Assembly: GCF_009905375.1 (NCBI RefSeq)
Contig: NC_133647.1
Coordinates: 130,240,673 to 130,304,672 of the forward strand
Direction of reading: 5' to 3'
Source: Apium graveolens
Taxonomy: Eukaryota > Streptophyta > Magnoliopsida > Apiales > Apiaceae
Length of the DNA: 64,000 nucleotides
Shown here: piece after piece, positions 12,061 through 23,556 of the stretch
Layout of the letters: each line of letters opens with the position of its first letter
How positions within the stretch are numbered: the stretch's first letter is position 1
The notes under the pieces: model-generated
Database searches by the model: none
The model's input: the letters and a program-made list of their open reading frames with translations, nothing else
What the model was told of the DNA's origin: nothing
Made by a program: the position numbers and the translations under genes

Positions 12061-14430
12061 CACAGCAAAATCAAATCAAGTTGATTTCGGTACCCAAGTT
12101 TCCTTGGCTCCTGTTTGGTTAGCCTTTTTCTTAGGTTTCTTAGGTTTGTCTTCATTTAACTTAGGAACTTGAAGTTTATCCTTAGTAAATTGAGTTAAAC
12201 CCTTAAAACCCTTCATCATTGCAGCATTATCATGCACAGCTTGATTAACATCCAAAGGCATACTTTGTGCAAACATGTTATTCCCGTAAGGCATGCTAAA
12301 TAACATTTGTGGCATACTAAATGCAGCATAGTATGGATTTTGTGCAAATGGCATATTAGCAAACTATGCATTCAAATTATGTGCAGGCATAACATTCACA
12401 TGCATTGTAGGAATGTTGGGAAATGAAGGAAGTCCAGACATGGAAGAAGACATGGCAAGTTTGCAATTAACAGACAAATAATTAACACTATCACACTTAA
12501 CACAGACTTTTCTTGGTGCATATTTATCAGGTGTGTAGTTGTTATGTTTTTTAATCCCTACTTTTCCATTTCTATTGTTTTTCCTTTTAGACTTTGTTCT
12601 CACTTCAATTTTCTCCAACCTGTCATTTAAATGCTTAATGGACATATGCCCTACATTGACTCTCTTATTCAGTTTCACTTGACTTGTTTCTCCTGGAATA
12701 AAACTGTTAGAAACAGATCGGTATACTTTCACTCAACGGATGTGGCTCATTGTCTTTCGACGGATAATCCTTGTGGTTATTCGGCGGATAATATTTATCA
12801 TCTGTCGAATCCACATCCGTTGAAAGTCCTTCAACCAAATTAGAATCAAGCTTCTCTTTACTCATTTTCCAGGATGCATCACATAAAGATTCTATATCTT
12901 GAACTTTAGTCATTTGAGCATGGACATCTCTACATGATTTCCATGCCTTAAGTACTTTACGTTCTCGTTCAAGTTGCTTTCTGAAAATCTCCTCTTTCTT
13001 TAAGGATTCTGTTAGTTCATCTTTAGCAATCCTGCATTCTATTTTTAATTTCTCAAACTCAACAATCTAAGTTTTTAGCATATTATTTCTTTCACTTAAA
13101 AACAAATTGGTTTCTTTAAGTTTGGTGTTTTCTTTAGTGAGAGACTTGAGTGTAACATGCAGATGATATAATTCAGTAGACATATCATTTATAGCATCAT
13201 TACACTCAGCTTTAGATAAATGAGCTAGGTTGGTAGTGTTTACCTGATTGCTTGATGAAGTGGTCTCTATTTTATCCAATTTGGCCATAAGTTCTAGATT
13301 GACATAGCTTGAATCTTCATCCTCTTCTAGTTTATATACAGCCAAGTCATTTTCATGTGTGATGAAATCCCTTTCTTTTTGTTTGAGTAACTCAAAATAT
13401 TTTTGTTTGTAATCAACAACCTCAAACTTCTTTTTACCAGAATCAGACTTTCTGCATTCACTAGAAAAGTTACCAGCCAAGCCACACTTGAAACATTTCA
13501 ATTTAGACTTATCAACCATATTTCCGTTGGACTTGGTCGCTCCAAAATTCTACTTGAATTTGAGCTTGGCAAATCTCCTGGATAGAAAAGCAAGATGCTT
13601 ATCTATGTCACCCATATCATCCTGACTAAGTTGGTCTTATTTTCAGCTACTAGCCATTTTCCCATGCCTTCACAAACTCTATGGTTCGGTGTAGATTCAA
13701 CAGCTTCAACCTTTGTCTCCTTCACCTTTTCTTGCTCAGCAACCAGTGCAATGAATCTTCCCTACTTTCTCCATTTCTCCATCTTTTCATCTTGCTCTAT
13801 TTTAAGCTTATAAGTCTTTAGAATCCCATACAGTCTATTCAACATGAATTCCTTGTAATCTTGAGAGTTTCTCAATGAGACTGTCATAGGCTTCCATTCC
13901 TTTGGCAGAGATCTAAGGAATTTGAGGTTTGAATCTTTTGTTTGATTGATTCTTCCATGCAGTTTTAGAGCATTGAGTAGCTTTTGGAATCTATTAAAAA
14001 TGTCAGTGAGTGACTCACCTTCTTCACTATGGAAATTTTTATATTGCTGAATAAAGAGTTACATTTTATTACCCCTTGCCTACTTAGTTCCATCACATAT
14101 TACTTGAATTGTGTCCCAGACATCCTTAACAATTTTGCACTTTATGATGTTGTCAAACCTGTCACCATCAACACCATTAAACATAATGTTCATGGCCTTT
14201 TTATCGTTATGAACTTGTTCAATATCAGGATCAGACCATTCTGCTCTAGGCTTTGAGAGAGATGGTTCATTTTCTATAGCAGCTCTCATAGGAACATGTG
14301 GATCGTTCTCAATACAGTCCACACATGCTTCATCTTGAGATAGGAGATGCAGGTGCATCTTCACCTTCCAATGGTGGTAGTTCTCTCTGTCCAGAAATGG
14401 AATCTTTACTCCAACATCTTTTCTGCTCAT
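12061..14430 (-). pseudogene. gag of copy B (nucleocapsid/capsid polyprotein)
   Basis: Starts at ATG 14430, about 47 bases after the PBS. The N-terminal domain (VKIPFLDRENYHHWKVKMHL) is the usual copia gag start; the capsid-like part continues to about 13600 through stops near 14080. A first zinc knuckle CFKCGLAGNFSSEC lies near 13490 and has N instead of the zinc-binding H. A long coiled-coil stretch runs 13480-13000. A second knuckle CVKCDSVNYLSVNC near 12510 has Y in place of H. A CGACGGAT cluster at 12730-12830 is translated in the disordered segment between them. The tail (12354-12076) is Met/Asn-rich and ends in a different frame from pol, with TAG just before the protease. Confidence 0.8.
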
Positions 14431-14476
14431 CTTGTTAGTTGTTGTGATCTTTAAACTCTTAGTTCTTCAAGAGCAT

Positions 14477-14488
14477 GCTCTGATACCA
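14477..14488 (-). other. Primer-binding site of element AB
   Basis: The minus strand reads TGGTATCAGAGC, complementary to the 3' end of plant initiator tRNA-Met, two bases inside the LTR boundary. A perfect 12-base match. Confidence 0.9.
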
Positions 14489-14490
14489 AT

Positions 14491-15547
14491 TGTTATTTCC
14501 GAACAATCTAAACAAGAATTCCGAACAATCTAAACAAGAATTCCAGAAGGGGGGTTAAATGTAATTCTGGCTTCTTTTTTTTTATTTTAAGAATGATTCT
14601 TCTACAAAATAAATAACTGTGTTTGATTTGCAATAGTGCAGAATAAGAAAATAACATAAATCAAATCACAAAGCAATTAGATACAAGTATTTAAAAACTT
14701 TCTGGTGGATTGAACTTTTCCACCAAAGATATATATTAAGTAGATAACTCTGTGACACAAATAGTACACAACTTCTTACAAGTTGAACAACAAGAATTAC
14801 AGAGAAATTCTTTACAGATTTTGATTTATCTACTTCTTTGGTTTTTTCTTACTAACTTGGATACTTAGATACTATTCAACTTGCTACACTTGGTTTATAT
14901 ATCACCAAGTTACATGATAAAAAGACAAGATAATAAGACAAAATATATCTGGTTTAATTCTATGCAGCTACACTTCTCTTTCTAGCACCTCTGAATATCA
15001 TATGTTTAACATGGATATGGAAATGCTTCTTTGTTCTCTAAATCCTTCAAACAGACTGCCACATTCCATTTGCATACAATCAACGCATGTGACCGTCAAG
15101 TCACTATCAATTGCTCTTTTGAATTTAAACATCCATTGAAACTTATATTGATCATCCGTTAAAACTCAAGTTGATCATCCATCGAGACTTATGTTAATCA
15201 TCCGTTGAAACTTTGTAAATCATCCGTTGAGACTGTCTTTTTGGAAGTTAACTGTACTTCATTTACACTAGATTACAAGGAATCTAATATTTACAATTAA
15301 CCATCCTATCTCGCATATCAATCTAGTAGTTAACATGACTTGAGCAATCTGCAACATCTAGTTCACTAGGCTATATAAGTATGCAGAAATGTGCTGCTAG
15401 TCTTTTTGTTACATAAGATACTTTTTCAACAGATGCTAATAATGATCATCCGTTGAAAGCTAGAAAATCACTTGATTAAAATCTACTTAGTATTTTGTTC
15501 AAGTTATCATCAAGTACACAACATATTCCTAAAATATCTCATTAACA
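14491..15547 (-). repeat. 5' LTR of element AB
   Basis: Bounded by TGTTA and TAACA inverted ends (14491-14495 and 15543-15547), 1057 bp, next to the PBS. On the minus strand a TATATAAA box lies at 14901-14894. Near the PBS end a 21-base segment is directly duplicated (two adjacent GAACAATCTAAACAAGAATT-like units at 14501-14541). Reverse-oriented signature words (ATCCGTTGA) cluster at 15120-15240 with a spacing of roughly 30 bases, and another lies near 15450. Confidence 0.85.
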
Positions 15548-17743
15548 AGGCTCATGGAAAATCACCTTACTCAATCATGTCTAAGAGAAAGCCTACTATA
15601 AAGCATCTTTATGTGTTTGGAAGCAATAAAAGAAAACTCTGAATATGTGGAAAAATTTGACTCAAAAGGTTTTTGAAATAATTTTGCTAGGATATTCATT
15701 GGGTAGGACGGCCTACAAGGTCTACATGATTGATCAAAAGAAGATTATGGAAAGCACATATGTGACTTTTGATGATGACAAGTGACCAAGCTTGGAATGC
15801 CTTGACAAGAATGAAGCTAAAGTCGTTGAATTTGAAAACCTCAATATTGATAGTGACTCTGATGGTGAAGATGAAGTCAATGCACAATATATGTTAAATG
15901 AAGAGACTACTGAACAGAAAAATCATGGAAATAGAAGCTCATCTCAAACATCTGAATTTGATAGCACAAACTCAGGGGGAGAAAGAGAAGAAGGATCTAC
16001 AAGTCATGCCAATGATGAAGAAAATGATGAAGGCACAAGTCAACAGACTCACACAAGGAAATGGGATAGAAGTCACACTTGAGAAGCAATTATTGGTGAT
16101 CCTATTGCTCGTGTGAGAACTAGAAGTGTAACTGCTAAGGAGTGCCTACATGCATGCTTTCTGTGTCAAGTAGAGCCAAAGATAACTGAAGAAGCTCTAA
16201 TGGATCCTGATTGGATATCTGCTATACCGGAAGAGCTGAATATGTTTGAAAGAAACAAAGTTTGGAAGTTAGTTCATGCACCAAAGAATAGAGATATAAT
16301 TGGAACAAAATGGGTGTTCAGGAACAAGATGGATGAAAATGGTACAGTTACCAGAAATAAGGCAAGGTTGGTTGCTAAAGGCTACTCACCAAAAGAAGGA
16401 ACTGATTATGATAAGACTTTTACTCCAGCTGCAAGACTTGAAGCAATAAGAATTTTTCTAGGATTTACTGCACATTCAAATTTCAAAGTGTATCAAGTGG
16501 ATGTCAAAAGTGCCTTCCTAAATGGTGAGCTAGAAGAAGAAGTTTATGTTCAACAGCCACATGGCTTTGAAGATTCAGAATTTCCAGATTTTGTGTACAA
16601 GTTACTCAAGGCTTTATATGGACTAAAACAGACACCTAGAGCTTGGTGTGATACATTATCAGAATTCCTACTTAAACATGGTTTTACTAGAGGTACTATA
16701 GACAAGACTCTCTTCTACAAGAATCATGGTAAATATATGATCCTAGTTCAGATCTATGTGGATGATATTATCTTTGGTTCTACAAATAAGAAGCTTATCC
16801 ACAGATTTTCTAAGCTTATGTAGAGTGAATATGAAATTAGTATGATGGGGGAATTAAGTTACTTTCTTGAACTTCAAGGTAATGAAAGAAGTCATGGGAT
16901 CTTCATCAACCAAACTAAGTATGTCAAGGATTTATTGAAAAAGTTTGGTATGTTGATTGTTCACCTGCTTCTAGACCTATGTCTATAGCAACAAAGTTGA
17001 ATGAATATATGAAAGGCAAAAGTGTAGATATTTCAAGCTATAGAGGAATGATTAGATCATTGCTTTACTAGACTGCAAGTAGACCAGACATCAAGTTTGC
17101 AACATATCTATGTGCAAAATTTCAAGCAAATCCAAAAGAATCATATTTGATGGTTGTAAAGAGGATTTTCAGATACTTGAAGGGGACTCCAAACTTGGGA
17201 TTATGGTATCCTAAGGAAACTTTTTTTGAAGCTGTTGGCTACACAGATGCAGATTTTGCTGGATGCAGAGTTGATAGAAAGAGTACTAGTGGAAGCTATC
17301 AATTTCTTGGACAAAGACTTGTATCCTGGTATAGCAAAAAACAACAATTTGTATCAACTTCTACAGCAGTGGTTGAATACATAGCTGCATGAAGTTATTG
17401 TGCTCAAGTGCTTTGGATTAGAAATCAGCTAATAGATTATGGCCTAGTGTTACACAAAATTCTTATCATGTGTGACAATACTAGTGCTATATCTATCATG
17501 GCTAATTTTGTTAATCATTCTAGAACAAAGCATATTGATGTAAGGTATCATTTTATTAGAGAACATGCTACAAATGGTACCATTGAGCTTATTTTTGTTC
17601 CAACAAAAAAACAATTAGCTGACATCTTTACTAAACCTTTGGATGAAGCCACTTTCACTAGACTTGTATATGAAATTCGAATACTTAATTCTTCATCCCG
17701 AGGGAAGAACTCAACTAATGTGTGGCAGCAGATTAATTTCTAG
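15548..17743 (+). pseudogene. pol of element C: end of integrase, reverse transcriptase, RNase H
   Basis: Integrase C-terminus resumes with INKAHGKSPYSIMSKRKP and VFGSN; then a shortened stretch, TYVTFDDDK and an acidic Ser/Asp-rich linker (15790-16080). RT is open at 16113-16823: [52 protein letters not shown], and the YVDD box in [11 protein letters not shown] near 16760. Stops and a frameshift break the thumb region (16820-17140). RNase H is open at 17147-17392 (TDADFAGCRVDRKSTSGS), has one in-frame TGA at 17390, and continues 17408-17743 (MCDNTSA, HSRTKHIDVRYHFIREH, ADIFTKPLDEATF). Confidence 0.9.
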
Positions 17744-18427
17744 TAAATCAAAATTAATTTGATTTAATTAGAAATTAACTGAAATATGAATTATAAATAT
17801 TTCATAATTCTATGCATATTTAGTTTTGAGAAACAAAAATTTAACTTGGAATTTTTCAAATTCTAAGTAAACTGCTAAGTTGTTAATTTACATCCTTAAT
17901 ATATAAAATTAACACAAGACAAACTTAAAAGTGATCAAAAGTATATAGAGAACAGAGTTCTCGACAAAGTCTAAATGACTTATCGACAAGTTATTTTAAG
18001 ACTTCTCGAGTGAGTTCTGGATAAGTCAATATACTGACTTCTCGATAAGCTTAATTATGACTTATCGATAAGTCATTGTAGAATTCTCTAGTAGTGTAAA
18101 CTTACAGAGTTCTCTACAAGTATATTTTTAGACTTATAAATAACTCAAAACTGAAATAATTTAACTTCATAAATTATTTTAGTCAAACACTTTTGGAAAA
18201 ATTATTATGATTTTATTTTGAATTTATTCAAATAAAAATTGGAATCAAATTCTGTCCATTTTGGACAAACTGTGTATTTATTTGACATCTCGATAAGGTT
18301 ATTTTTAATTCTCTACAAGAATAAATAAAATGACTTATCGATATGTCTTTCATTTCTTAAAATGACTTCTCCATAGACTAAGTCCAAATGTCTATTTTTG
18401 AGTTCTCGACAAGTCATTTGCTTTTAC
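17744..18427 (+). repeat. Spacer of element C with TCGAYAAGTC words
   Basis: No gene. AT-rich stretch between the RNase H stop and the aORF promoter. From about 17940 to 18470 it holds many copies of the C-family word (CTCGATAAGTC, CTCGACAAGTC, ACTTATCGA and relatives), the same word that forms the repeat array in the C, D1 and D2 LTRs. Confidence 0.7.
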
Positions 18428-18435
18428 TATAAATA
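18428..18435 (+). promoter_or_regulatory. TATA box upstream of aORF C
   Basis: TATAAATA, 149 bases before ATG 18577. The leader between them is rich in C and T (18500-18570, ending in TTCTTACACATAGCA before the ATG) and resembles a plant 5' UTR. Arrangement shared with aORFs A, B and E. Confidence 0.5.
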
Positions 18436-18576
18436 CCCAGACATCTCGATACATATACATACTTACATATTCGAGATCACAACTGACCAAACTTTTCAAT
18501 CCAAAACCGATTTCTCTCTCGGTTTCACTTCTTTCTCACAAATTCTTCTTACCCACTAAACTTCTTACACATAGCA

Positions 18577-21500
18577 ATGGCATCCAACAATACTGTTCCC
18601 TTCATCCCCAGAGAGACTAACTTTCTTGCATTCTTAGATGCAAACCAAGCACCTGAGATTTTCCAATGCTTTGTCAAGTTCCTGTTTGAGACCTACTTTG
18701 TGGGTGTCCATACTGTTAATCCTGTGTTGTATTTGGATGAGTTAGGGAACTTTTGGAACATAGCTACAACAAGGAAAATTGTGCGTGAGAACCAAGCTGC
18801 AACAATTGAGATAAACTGCACAATATAGGGATAATATGTGGAGATCTCTAAAAATAATGTCAAAATAACATTAGGCATTCCTATAGACAAGCTGGTGGAG
18901 GCTCCAATTCAGGATGAACTATATGAATTCATGGACTTTATCAATTATTCTGAGAAGATCAACCTGGCCAGCATGAACAAGAAGCATCTAAGAAGGGAAT
19001 GGTCCTTTATTTATGACTTAGTAATAAGGGCCTTCACCTGCAAGAAGTCAGGGTTTGACAACATATCTAGTGTTGTTCAGAAGCTGGTCTACTCAATGGC
19101 CACCAACAAATAGATCAATGTAAGACACTACATACTAGAGAAATTGAGCATCAGGCTAACAATGCCATTCGAATCAAGAGGTAAGGAAATTTTTCTACCT
19201 ACATTTATTATGTCAGCTTTAAACTATAAGGTTAATGACATACATATGCTAAAAGGACTAAATAGGTCACTAATTAGAAACTGCAAGCAAGTATCTAAAA
19301 TTTTATTTGGATCACTTCTTACTAAGAATAAGGTTCCAGTAAGTCTTAAGTTAACACCTTTCATGATTGAAAGATTTAAGACTTACCCTTATTTTATGCC
19401 ACACATGAGAACTAGTGCAAGTCAACTTAGTGCAACAATGGTTCCTGAGCCTGTGGAAGCACAAACACGGGCATACCCACATGAACCTACCCATGTTGAG
19501 CCTGTTTCTTCAACACCATTAGCAGCTAGGAAACCAACCACCCCATCTTCTCAAAATGATGAGGTGAGTAAAAGGAAGAGAAATGAGGTAACCTTAACAG
19601 TTTCGACTGAGGGTGGTGAGGACCAAACAGAAGCTGAGTCACCCTTGGTCAAGAGAACAAAGAAGAATAAGAAATCTGAGCTGACCACTCAACCACCTCT
19701 GTATCCTCCCAAAAGGATGCAGTTGTAAATATGAGGATTAAACAGACTCTAGAGGCATCCTCTCAACATGGTGTGTCTATTGAAAAGAGCATTCACTCCA
19801 ATGCATCCTATATAGAGTCTACACAGCCCGCACTTGATCAAATCCAAGTGTATGGTAGAAGAAATAAGGATGGCACACATAGTGAGGGCACATCTTTTGA
19901 AGCTCCCTCATCTATTCAGGGGGAGCTGCCAATACTCACTTTTGAACAACAACTTATAATCTCACAAATTTCTTATCCAACTACAACACTTGAATCCAAT
20001 TCTCAAGTGTAAGCTAAATCAAGTGACCTGGCTCAAGAAACCTTGCTCACCACCCAGACACTACAATCGGATGGTGAGAGGCTACTCGATGGGGTAGACC
20101 TTAATGACACCATCAAAACCATGAGGGATTTATCAGTTTTTACTGAAGACCCCATTGAGATTCTAAATGCACATTCATGTACAAATCAGTTTTCACAGAC
20201 TGTTAGGTTTGAGGGTAGTATTCCTGAGGGGGAGCTATCTAAATCATCTCCAATTCAATTGGAGGTTCCTCATATAGGAAGAACTCCCCTCAAAACCCTA
20301 GCAGAAATTGCATTAGCAGTTGATGCTAGGAGTACAATTGCCAATGATTCTGCTATGGGGGAGGCAAGTTTATCACATTCATGTGACAGTGCTTTCCAAG
20401 AAGCATAAGGGTTTGAGGCTAGTGTACATGATAGTAACCCGGTCAAATCCCCTCCAATTCAATTGAAGGTTCACACTACAAGTGGAGGACAACACACTGT
20501 CATAAACACAGAGCAATATGTGAGTAAAACTATGACCTCATTCACAGGTGGTTCTGATCCCTCAACAACTCAACCTTCAACTTCAAAATCTCAACAACCA
20601 CATCTCCTCTCACAATGGCTGCAAGAATTAAACTCTCAACCTACATTTGTAGATGATCTTCTAGTTGAGCAGATTTATGGGTTAGCAAATATTTCACAAC
20701 ATCTACTCATTTCAAACATGAACAATAAAGTCCATCAAGCTATTATGCTTACTTACAATGAAAAAGTTGAGAAACAAAAAGAGAAAATTGTCAATGATGG
20801 AGAACAAGATGGTAATGTGGATGCATGGCTATCTTAGGGCTTTGTATTAAAAATGGATCAAGTCTTGGCCAAGTTTAGGGAAGAATATATCACCATTATG
20901 GGAAGTAATGCCAAGGTCTTGATGCCACAAGATGTATATGATGTAGTTACAGAAGTTTACAAAGCTCAGCTTCAAGCTTTTCACCTTTTTGTTAAAGCTC
21001 TTGAAGTTAAACTGACTGGTCATGAAGACAAGATAAGGAAGCTGGTAAAGGACAAAATGGATGAGATTATACCTTCTCAAGTACAGATCATCTCCAAGTT
21101 CAAGCATTTTGCTGATCAAATATCAAGGATGGATCTTACTACCATTGAAAAGGAAGTCAAAAATCTAAAACAATCCTTCATCTCTCTTCATATAGTGCTC
21201 CAACAACAAATCACTCATTCAAATAACACAAAGGTCAAGCTGGAACAACTTCACCAAAGCAGATATGAGCCTTCGGCCTTGCTTATGAAAGGCATGAAAC
21301 AGGCTGTAGAAGAAACTTTTAGCCCCTCATCATCTACAAGCTCTTATCAGCCAGGCTCAACTTTCAAAAATCTTCAGATTCAGTCTCTTCAAGGTCAAGT
21401 CTCTACTTTACAAGCTTCAAATGATTAACTCACAACTCAAGTGCATGCTCTCACTACACTGGTGAACAGTCAACAAGAAGACATTCAAGCCTTGGTGGAC

Positions 21501-23399
21501 TCCCATAAGAACCTATAATGCCAAATTCAGTTTTTTAGGAGCCATCATGGGTAAACTTAAGATTCCATTGCGTGCACTTCCTAAAGCTGTGAGGCTAGAA
21601 ATTCCTACTCCCCTTCTCATGCCTGCCAACAAGACTAAGGGGGAGATAGAGGCTACGCTAGTAAGATCAAGATCATCTACTCAAAATGTCCAAGGTTCTG
21701 AAAAGAGCTTAGTTTAAGAAGTAGATATTGGTATGGAGAGGCACATTAGGGTTGCTGAAGGACCAATTCTGAGCAGGGAATTTGATGAATTGCTCAAAGC
21801 TCTAAAGGCTTCTCTCAATAATAATCTCTTCACCTACAAAAAAGGCCTTAGAAAGGACAATAAATTCATTGAGGTTAATTTTGGTGACTAAAGACAATTT
21901 TCAGGAGAATAGGATAGTGGTCAATATAAATGACTCTGGGGTAGATAGGTGTATGCAGGTGTCCTTCAATTATCTTATCTCAAGGAGGACATCTGAGTCG
22001 GATATTATGATAAACAAAGTTAGATTTATGATCCATGAAGACACTCTATTGCTAGCTAAACTGAAAAATGCTCAAGTGGCTGCTTTTCCAAAAGCATACC
22101 TACAACCAAGCAAGGGAGTGGCATACATCTGTCCTACCACCAAACACTTCAAACATTTCCAAATCCCTAAACAATGTGTCATGGCCAACAAGAAGTTAAT
22201 CATGAATCTCGAAACTACTTTAAAGGTAAAGAAGAATAAGTCTTTCAAAGATGGAGAGATGATTAAGCTGTTGGGAGATATCTAAGGGATATTGAAGCCA
22301 ACTTGCCCAAAACTCAAATCAACAAGGATAATTTGGATGATGATGAGCAGAAAAAAGATGATCAAAAACCTTCTGGCTCAAATCAAAGTCAATCCAGTAA
22401 GGCATCTTGAAGCAAACATGGAGATAGGAAGGAGGATGAGAAGAAGGATTATGAAAGTAAGAGGAGAGGAGAAAGAAGTAGCAAACAAAGACATGATGGC
22501 TCCGAACCATAATAAACCCTAAAAATCCAAACAAAATCAGCTAAACCCTTAGCTCAACCTTCAAAGTCAACAATCTCAAACATCAAACCACCTCAAACCT
22601 CTAAGCCCAAATTCTTATACAAGAAAATTGCTAATACCTTTCTAAAATTTCCAATCACCACAAGCCAAATATCTCTCAAGAAAATCACAAACTTACCTTC
22701 TGCAAAACCATCATACAAAACTCATTTCAAGTCTGTTAGGAGAATTCCTGAGAAAGCTAAGTCTACTGAAAGAGTTGAAGTTACTGAAAGGGCCATCTGG
22801 AATTACTTCAAGCAGAATGATTTTCTACCCTTAAACTGGTGCATTTCAGATGAAGACAGTTTTCAACAACTGGCCGAGGAAATAGTTAGAGTATGTGTTG
22901 TTACTCTAAAGGAAGGTAGAATTTACTTTCAAGATGGGTCCTTCACTTGTCTAGGCAGTAATTTGATGGACACTCTCTCTCTCCAATAGAAATTAAAAGA
23001 GTGATAAGTTTGCTAAAGGATAAGGATATTACTACAAGAGCATGGAGATCTGTTCTAGCTGAATGGTTGATTGCAAGGGAGGAAAGATGAGTACGGAGTA
23101 AAGCAGAGTATGAGGAGAAAAAGAGAAAGTATGATGAATAGATTGAAATTTACATCAAAAGATCAGAAGAACTTAAAGCTAAAGGGATGAGCAGAATTTC
23201 TAAAGATGGAATATTTCTGAATGTAAAAGCTGGCTCATTTTCAAAATTCAGAATTGAAATGTTAAATGGTTATCCTAAGCAAGACATACTCAAACTGATA
23301 GAAGCTCTTAAAGGGACTCCAATCATAGAGGATCTTGAAATTCTTATATACTTAAAGGACCTCATTAGAGAAGAATCAAAAGTTCTAGTGTTTGTCTAA
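18577..23399 (+). pseudogene. Giant aORF of element C (about 1600 codons, broken)
   Basis: Starts at ATG 18577 (MASNNTVPFIPRETNF). Segments 18577-18828, 18838-19113 and 19144-19728 share one frame. Segments 19731-20012, 20043-20408, 20463-20837 and 20853-21428 share a second frame. 21869-22522 and 23187-23399 follow in others. This is therefore one long gene with several stops and about three frameshifts. The N-terminal ~280 residues share the domain of aORF A (REWSFIYDLVIRAFTCKKSG against RKGWTYLCDVITNVFSGKVS). The middle (19400-20840) is Ser/Thr/Pro/Glu-rich and disordered. 20853-21430 is heptad-like coiled coil. The last third is Lys-rich. No zinc knuckle, catalytic motif or clear membrane segment seen. 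Function unknown; structural or envelope-like roles have been proposed for aORFs of related elements. Confidence 0.65.
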
Positions 23400-23556
23400 T
23401 CCTTGTAATTACCCAACTCAAAATCATCTAATGTACATTGCTCTATTTGTGTCATTTTTTTATATCAGTCTTGTTTTCCATTATAAATTGGGGTTAGTCT
23501 TGTTAACAGGCATTAATTTATGTTAAGCAATCTTCTCACGAATTTTGGGAGATTAT
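23400..23556 (+). other. 3' untranslated stretch and polypurine-like tract of element C
   Basis: No gene. Just before the LTR boundary the sequence AATTTTGGGAGATTAT (23541-23556) occupies the place of the polypurine tract that primes plus-strand synthesis. It is shorter in G-run than the usual plant copia tract, so the exact LTR start is uncertain by a few bases. Confidence 0.45.

Larger units (their letters stand above)
1456..15547 (-). mobile_element. Ty1/copia element AB, a head-to-tail chimera nested in element C
   Basis: Read on the minus strand: 5' LTR (15547-14491), PBS, gag B, pol B, the first ~47 codons of an aORF, then in frame the C-terminal half of a second gag (A), pol A and aORF A. 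No LTR lies between the two copies. The 3' LTR is also missing: sequence at 1456-2700 is aORF, not a copy of 14491-15547. The insertion lies in the integrase gene of C. The flanking target duplication cannot be checked because the 3' end is deleted. Both pol copies contain stops and frameshifts. Copies A and B are clearly diverged from one another, so the dimer was not made by a very recent exact duplication. Confidence 0.8.

Noticed and set aside
14477..14488. tRNA gene fragments at TGGTATCAGAGC sites
   Set aside because: These are retroelement primer-binding sites next to LTR ends; no cloverleaf surrounds them.
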